From Cryptomeria japonica (taxonomy: Eukaryota > Streptophyta > Pinopsida > Cupressales > Cupressaceae), in the NCBI RefSeq assembly GCF_030272615.1, contig NC_081407.1, forward strand, positions 136,344,897-136,408,896: 64,000 nucleotides of DNA, read 5' to 3'. The notes beneath the pieces were generated by a model. That model made no database searches, had not been told where the DNA came from, and saw only the letters and a program-made list of their open reading frames with translations. The position numbers and the translations under genes are program-made. Below, piece by piece: positions 58,525 to 64,000 of the stretch; the first letter of the stretch is position 1, and every line of letters begins with the position of its first letter.

Positions 58525-58650
58525 AGGAGGAGGAGGAGGAGGAGGACACAGATAGAGATGAGGATGAGGAGGATGCAGGTGAGGATGCGGATGAGGATGA
58601 GGATGAGGATGATGAGGAGGAGGAGGAGGAGGAGGAGGATAGAGATGATG
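58525..58650. repeat. GAG/GAT triplet tract encoding an acidic tail
   Basis: Nearly pure GAG, GAT and GAC codons in the plus frame give a long Asp/Glu run. On the other strand this creates a spurious poly-Ser frame. Acidic tails are common in nuclear proteins, but triplet expansion alone could produce it. Confidence 0.85.
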
Positions 58651-59360
58651 AGGAGGGGTCAGATGCAGCTCCCCACCATTCAGGAGATGATACCATAGCT
58701 CTGGATCCTCCTCTTATTCCCTAAAAGGGGGAACACGAGGCGATACTGAGACCTATTTCTAGTACCATCTAGCCTACACCCATCATGCATAGATTATTCG
58801 AGCTAGGGGAGCCTAGTAGTTCCCAGTCACAGATGCTACCATATCATGATCCCTACTGGCATGAGGGAGATCCACGTATAGTAGGTTTATATTGATTGAT
58901 TAATGTTTTGATGATATAGAATGGTACTAATACAAAAATATGTTCTACTGCTATAGCTAATGTGCAGGAGTGGTGTTCCCTGATTCAGCAAGCAGTGACA
59001 GACATTTCCATGATGGCACAGATCCCTAGTTCCTCACAGATTGCTTATAGGCCTCAGGGGAATGCGGGTTGGCATGAGGACTTGTTTTCCCCATTCCGAG
59101 TACAGGTAGACATATGGAGGGAGAGAGAGAGTCCTATCAGAGGACCTTCAGCGGGCGTGATGAGATCTAGCAGCTGCTCAGGCTGAGGCTACCTCCTATC
59201 GCGCGATCCTTATGGATAGGGATCGTAGGAGTTCCTCTCAGAGTCACTCGCGGTCTGTATTGTGCTACACACCTATGGGTCCACCTGCACGGCCGGATCA
59301 GGAGGAAGCATCTAGTCGACACTCTCCAACCACCAGCCCTAGGGATAGGAGATGATTTTA

Positions 59361-59414
59361 TGATGTAGGATAGGTCACATTTTGGATGTACAGTGACCTA
59401 TATTTGTATACGAT

Positions 59415-59486
<72 letters not shown>

Positions 59487-59945
59487 GCTTCTCATTGTCT
59501 CCAATGTGTTATCTTTAATGCTTAAAACAATGCATATTTTGCTTTGATTAAATCTAATACATTTGGTAGATGTACATGTATGTTCAGGATTTAACTTCCA
59601 TGTGATTGATTTCTCAATGCTCCATGATTAAATTGATACATGTGTGACTTAATTAAAATATTTAATCAAGTACTACATTGATGATAGGGAAGAAATATGC
59701 ATTAAGTCTAAGAATCATATAACTAATGTGATTTAATTTTGAACTTAAACACAACATGATACGATCCTACTTAACACATAAGACATTGCGAAATATGCTA
59801 GCATAATGGAAATGTAAATCTTTTACAATTTACATTAAATGAATTCAAGACAAACTATGAAGTAAGGAGACACGCTTGTCAAGAACGAAGCAATATAGAT
59901 TAAACACCATAACATTTAATTCTATTTTGCTCTAATTAGAAGATA
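59361..59945. other. Spacer between antisense gene and Gyp-C integrase
   Basis: It contains a dinucleotide repeat (CA/AC run about 59415-59461, AT run about 59462-59486). Then AT-rich sequence without ORF leads to the pol stop at 59946. Confidence 0.7.
59415..59486. repeat. Compound (AC)n(AT)n microsatellite
   Basis: About 23 AC units directly followed by about 12 AT units. Likely length-polymorphic. Confidence 0.95.
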
Positions 59946-61020
59946 CTAACATATTACCATAGCATTGATAGGTTCTTTAAGAGGTGTACCATCTACATCC
60001 GCTATTTTGTAAGCACCTGATCCATAATCTTCAATAATGATGTATGGTCCAAGCCAATTAGGACTAAAGTTTCCCTTTTCTGCAGGTAAGGCATTCACAT
60101 TGCGCCGATTCTCATAAAGGACTAAGTCACCTACTGAGAAGGAACGTTGAATAACCTTATCATTATAGCTTCGTTGTAGAGTTTTGTGATACGCTTGAAT
60201 ATGCTCAAGAGCGTTTATACGCTGTTCATCAAGCATCTCAAGCTGTTGAAGTCATTGTTCTCTATAAGAGTCATCATCTACTATACCTTTGAGAGAAACC
60301 CTAAGTGATGGAATCTCTAACTCTAAAGGCATAATAGCGTCAGCACCATAAACAAGATTATAAGGAGCAGTTCCTGTAGCAATTCGTACACTCGTTCGGT
60401 AGGCCCAAAGAGCATAGATTATCTAATTACTCCAATCCTTACCATGCTTATTCACGGTTTTGTGAAGAATTTGTTCAATTATCTTATTGGATGATTCAGC
60501 TTAACCATTTGACTAAGGATAGTATGGTGTAGAAAATCGATGTTTGATATGATGCTTCTCAAGGAATTTCTTCATGTCCTTGTTCTTAAATGATGTCCCA
60601 TTATCTGAGATTATAGTAGAAGGTATCCCGAATCGAGCAATGATGTTTTCTACAAGAAATTGACAAATCACTTTAGCAGTAGTAGAGCGAAGGGGAATAG
60701 CTTCTACCCACTTCGTAAAGTAATCTGTTGTAGTTATAATGAAAGTGTGTCCTTGAGATGAAGGAGGAGAGATTTTACCAATGAGATCCAAACCCCATGC
60801 GGAGAAAGGCCAAGAAGCTACTTGAGAATGAAGTTCTTGGGCAGGAGCATGAATCAGATTATTGTGTTGTTGACATTGATGACATTTCTTAACAAATGAA
60901 AAAGAATCCTTCTGCATAGTTTGCCAATAGTATCCCATACGAAGGAATCTTTGAACCAAGGATTTCCCTCCAAAATGCCCCCCACAGGCACCTGAATGTG
61001 CCTCTTCAAGAGCAACAGGG
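59946..61020 (-). pseudogene. Gyp-C integrase
   Basis: Zinc finger HSGACGGH and CHQC at about 61000-60870. Core with WGLDLIGKI (first Asp), TTTDYFTKWVEAIPL and STIISDNGTSFKN (second Asp). After TAG (60510-60512) and a following TAA comes AESSNKIIEQ with the catalytic Glu, so all three DDE residues are present. The C-terminal part (LVYGADAIMPLELEIPSLRVSL, FSVGDLVLYENRR, NWLGPYIIIEDYGSGAYKI) runs to 59946 in the same frame, broken by TAG near 60424 and TGA near 60255. No chromodomain is visible. Confidence 0.92.
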
Positions 61021-62300
61021 ATTTCCAATTTGTTAAGACAGCGAAGGAGAAGACCGTCATAACCCCTTTGGTAAAGGACATTAGAAAGAATGATATACCT
61101 AGTAGACATCTTGCGGATTCTAGCCCTAGTGTTCCTATTGGTGGAATCAGGAAAGGTACCATCGGTCAAATATCTTACGATATGCGAATACCATTCATTT
61201 GAATCTACAAAGTCACAACATGTTACCAAGCTAGAATCGTCTACAATAGCTGGAGAAATAAGGTTGTGAATAACAAATTTAAGATCAACCATAGGGTCCT
61301 CTAAAGATACAAGAGAAGCCACACATGCCATTGCGTCCGCATGTCGATTATCTTTTTGAGGAACAGGTTCCATGGTATAAGAATCAAATTTTTGTAATAA
61401 AGAGATAGCAAGGTCTTTATATTGTGAGAATTTGTCTTGTTTTGCTTGATACAGTCTTGTTACTTGTCTTATAATCAATTGAGAATCTCCATAAATATGT
61501 ATGTGTTTTATGTTCAGAGCTAAGGCTACTTTTATTCCCGCTATAAGAGCCTCATACTCAGCAATGTTATTGGTACACAAGAAATTTAGACGATAGGATA
61601 AGGGAATAGATTTCCTTGTAGGAGAAATCAGAACAACACCTGCCCCCGATCCCATACGACACTTAGAACCATCAAAGTATAATTCCCAAGTTTCATATTT
61701 CTCTATAGAAAGAATGAAGTCATCGGGGAAAGACTCAGAATTAGAGAAGGAGAAAGGTGAAGGGGCCTCAACTAAGTGGTCGGTCAATGCTTGTCCTTTA
61801 ATTGCTCTTTGTGAAACAAATTTAAGGTCAAATTCAGTTAACATCATAACCCACTTAGCTAGGTGTCCTGATAAATCAGTTTTAGAGAAAAGATGCTTCA
61901 AAGGATCAAACTTTACCATGACGTGGACTTCTGAATTTAAAAGATAATGTCTCAATTTCTGAGTCGCAAACACCAAGGCCAAGCATTGTCTTTCTATCAC
62001 AGAATATTGGGTCTCATAATCGAGTAAGGTATGACTTATGTAATAAACTGGACATTCCTTACCATCTTTATCATGTTGTGCCAACAATGCTACGAGAGCA
62101 TGAGAGGAAGCAACTGTATATAGAAGGAAAGGTTTAGAAGGTTCGGCAGGTTGAAGAATAGGAGGACTAGCCAAATACACTTTTAAATCTTCAAATGCTT
62201 GCTGACAATCTTCGTTCCATTGAAAAGTGATATCCTTTTTAAGAAGTTGAGTAAAAGGAAAGGTACGATCCGCAAGTTGAGATATGAACCTATGAATAGC
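61021..62300 (-). pseudogene. Gyp-C RNase H and archaeal-type second RNase H
   Basis: Part of an open stretch (62606-60513, 697 codons). First RNase H: PFLLYTVASSHALVALLAQ, QYSVIERQCLALVFATQKLR, LAKWVMMLTEFDLKFV. Second RNase H: WELYFDGSKCRMGSGAG (Asp), NNIAEYEALIAGI (Glu), HIYGDSQLIIRQV (Asp), RHADAMACVASL (Asp), so all expected metal ligands are present. The dual arrangement assigns Gyp-C to the Tat group. No stop or frameshift lies in this part. It is called pseudogene because the polyprotein as a whole is interrupted. Confidence 0.92.
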
Positions 62301-63158
62301 TTGAATCTTTCCTTGTAAGCTTTTAAGTTGAGACACATTTCTAGGAGGTGGCATGTTGACAATAGCATCTATTTTCTTAGTGTCCACCTCGATCCCACGA
62401 TGTGAAACTATGAATCCTAATAGTTTTCCACTATCCACACCGAAAACACATTTTCGGGGATTCAAGTGCATGTGATATTTATGAACTCTTTCAAAGATTT
62501 GACGAAGGATTTTAATATGATCTATGCGAAGAATGGATTTGGCTAAAATATCATCAACATAATCCTCTAAAATCTTATGCATATAATCATGAAAGATAAG
62601 GGTCATCGCTCATTGATAAGTTGCACTGGCATTTTTAAGTCCAAAAGGCATCATTATCCAACAAAACGTACCCCAAGGAGTGGTGAAAGCAGTTTTAAAT
62701 TGATCTTGAGGGTTAATGAAAATTTGGTTGTATCCTGAAAAACCATCCATGAAGGATAACAAGGCATGTCCTGCCGTAGAATCAACTATCATGTCAATGT
62801 TGGGAAGAGGGAAATCATCTTTCAAGGAAGCCTTATTTAAGTCTCGAAAATTGGTACACATTCTTATTTTGTTATCTGGTTTAGCCACAGTGACAATATT
62901 TGAAATCCATGGGGAATAGTCAATAGGGCAGATAAATGCAGCCTCCAATAATTTTTCAATCTCAGGCTTAACAAGCAGAGCCACCTTAGGATTCATTTTT
63001 TGAATCTTTTGTTTCATGGGCTTAGCATCAGGAACTAAGACAATGTTATGAGTAACAATCTTAGGATCTATACCAGGCATGTCAGAGTATGTCCAAGCAA
63101 AGATCTCGGGGAATTCATGCAATAAATCTTCATATTGTTTTTGTTCCTCTTCATCCAA
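62301..63158 (-). pseudogene. Gyp-C reverse transcriptase
   Basis: FPEIFAWTYSDMPGIDPKIV, then KMNPKVALLVKPEIEKLL, FRDLNKASLKDDFPLPNID, LSFMDGFSGYNQI, FKTAFTTPWGTFCW and MPFGLKNASATYQ. Only a TGA (62607-62609) separates this from the next residues MTLIFHDYMHKILEDYVDDIL, holding the catalytic YVDD (near 62550). NPRKCVFGVDSGKLLGFIVS and the connection to RNase H follow. The TGA stands where related elements have Arg, consistent with CGA to TGA. Otherwise the RT looks intact. Confidence 0.93.
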
Positions 63159-63995
63159 TCATTTTCCAATTTTAATTACTTTCTCTTTATTGCAAGGATC
63201 CATCTTAACATCAGTAGTGTCACTTATGAGAAGATTACTTTGTTGAGGAGTATCCTTTAACTGAGGGAATTCTTTCACAATCTCATCATTATCGATCTCT
63301 TTTCCAAAATAGGCTTCAGTGTTCAAACAATAAGGGAGTCCCCTATTGTGATGATAATGAGGAAGAGTGTCATAGGCTCCCAAGAATTCAGCTAAAGCAT
63401 CGTCGGTAGGGAAGACATCCAAAGCACAGTCACTCGAAGGATCCCCATCAATATACTCAGGGTGTTGCATTGATAGAGATGTAGAAATAGCTTTAACACT
63501 AATGCATGGTCTTTTAGAAGCTTTAGTGCATTTGCGGGGATTATAGCCAAGTCCAAAGGCATAATTGTGAAAATTAGTCTCTAGAGGAACCTTCATCCCT
63601 TGTTCATGAGCACCACAACCATTTCCATGATACCCATTCTTAGCAAAAATGCGAAAACCACGACCATAACGATCAGCCATTTCAGAAAGAGAAGGTGGTT
63701 TTTCATAAGACAAAGAATCAAACTCTTCATAATTAGAGGTGTGAGGAGAAGAAGTTTGAGAAGCGGCCACAAAATTATTACTCATAGGTTCAAGCAAGAT
63801 TGACTGATTTTTAGCTTCTTCCTTCTTTTCAACCTTAAGCTCTCTAGAAGGAACCTTATATTCACCTACAAAGGTGGGATTGAAATCAAGAGATCCCCAA
63901 TCGTCTTCTACAAGAACCTTCTCGAGATCAAAATCTTTCTTATGTGTAGATTCAAGTCGAGAAGAATCTTCTTTAGGAGCTCTAGACTTATCCAA
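63159..63995 (-). pseudogene. Gyp-C linker with G-patch-like motif between protease and RT
   Basis: 278 codons open from the window edge to a TGA at 63159-63161, again an Arg-to-stop type change; the frame then runs straight into RT. It is acidic and Lys-rich at first. A G-patch-like element lies at about 63690-63585 (GRGFRIFAKNGYHGNGCGAH, then GMKVPLE and YAFGLGYNP). Glycine-rich G-patch segments are known near the protease in several retroelements and bind RNA. The protease and gag should lie right of the window. Confidence 0.8.
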
Positions 63996-64000
63996 AGAAT

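Larger units (their letters stand above)
56855..59360 (+). pseudogene. Antisense plant-mobile-domain (PMD, MAIN-like) gene in Gyp-C
   Basis: A short exon-like segment (RIEILRQGVIDDEPLDE, ending 56904) meets GTGAGT. TTTGTGTTGCAG ends at 57215 and the frame continues with GLPYMREHTTGHILRSLRDQ. Residues then follow the PMD pattern: ALMERWDPDTCTFHLPIGEL, TLEDVYRILHLPI, RRLMIAIIALAVCPNG, WCIKAMERHRRVYAWG, MLAHLYHDLEEYVFGQGC, VWVFEHFTC. This matches the transposon-associated plant mobile domain. One frame runs 57216-58066 with stops at 57540, 57600, 57687, 57762 and 57846. An Asp/Glu-rich tail is at 58525-58650. A last segment (EWCSLIQQAVTDISMM) begins at 58969 after another AG. The role is unknown; MAIN proteins act in the nucleus. 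Confidence 0.78.
54591..64000 (-). mobile_element. Gyp-C: Tat-type Ty3/gypsy retrotransposon with antisense gene, 5' end outside window
   Basis: On the minus strand, pol (63995-59946) is followed by a 3.7-kb downstream region holding a plus-strand gene, a polypurine tract (56249-56265) and the 3' LTR (56248-54591). The pol has RT, RNase H, archaeal-type RNase H and integrase. It inserted in the palindromic array: CCTCT at 54586-54590 is the expected target duplication, and its partner should lie right of the window. It is much better preserved than Gyp-A, with one reading frame kept over about 4 kb. Confidence 0.92.

Noticed and set aside
58511-58696. Minus-strand poly-Ser protein
   Set aside because: It is the reverse reading of the GAG/GAT triplets that encode the acidic tail of the plus-strand PMD gene.
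1-64000. tRNA, rRNA or telomere-type repeats
   Set aside because: I looked for cloverleaf-like ends, conserved rRNA words and TTTAGGG runs. Only isolated TTTAGGG-like words in AT-rich sequence were found, and tRNA-like words are primer-binding sites.

Overview
The window is nuclear DNA from a seed plant with a large, repeat-filled genome. Nearly everything recognisable is transposable-element sequence: plant-type Ty3/gypsy elements with a second (archaeal-type) RNase H, Ty1/copia elements, a plant L1-type LINE, and large non-autonomous LTR elements. I found no ordinary host gene, tRNA or rRNA. Long LTRs, old insertions and deep nesting would suit a gymnosperm or another large-genome plant, but the sequence alone does not settle the species.

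Nest I (1-27311). A minus-strand Tat-type gypsy element, here Gyp-A, runs from its 5' LTR (26382-27311) through a primer-binding site, gag, protease, a linker, reverse transcriptase, two RNase H domains and integrase (to about 1500). Its 3' LTR is off the left edge. Two plus-strand non-autonomous LTR elements split it: Lrd-1 (4930-10177, exact 5-bp target duplication AAGAT) and Lrd-2 (11856-21737, near-exact duplication GTATC/TTATC). Removing them restores Gyp-A's reading frame at both junctions.

Middle (27312-37320). A decayed chromovirus-like gypsy integrase (27595-28536) is cut by a minus-strand LTR of the copia group (28537-29478). After AT-rich filler comes a LINE (30321-37077) with ORF1, endonuclease, reverse transcriptase, RNase H, a poly(A) tail and a 16-bp target duplication.

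Nest II (37324-52428). Three copia-related layers: a truncated copia pol (Cop-A) is split by Cop-B (38551-52325, duplication TTTTC), which is split by Lrd-3 (42887-49272, duplication GTAGC). Lrd-3 has four CCHC knuckles and a long unrecognised coding region but no pol.

Nest III (52429-64000). Small palindromes lead into a 1.7-kb array of 20-bp palindromic units (52883-54590). A second Tat-type gypsy, Gyp-C, sits in this array on the minus strand. Its 3' LTR is 54591-56248, its pol keeps one frame from 63995 to 59946, and its 5' end is off the right edge. Between integrase and 3' LTR it carries a plus-strand (antisense) plant-mobile-domain gene with an apparent spliceosomal intron.

Several coding regions (Gyp-C pol, the antisense gene, the Lrd-2 ORF) are broken mainly by stops that read as C-to-T changes of CGA, CAG or CAA codons. 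This fits decay through cytosine methylation.
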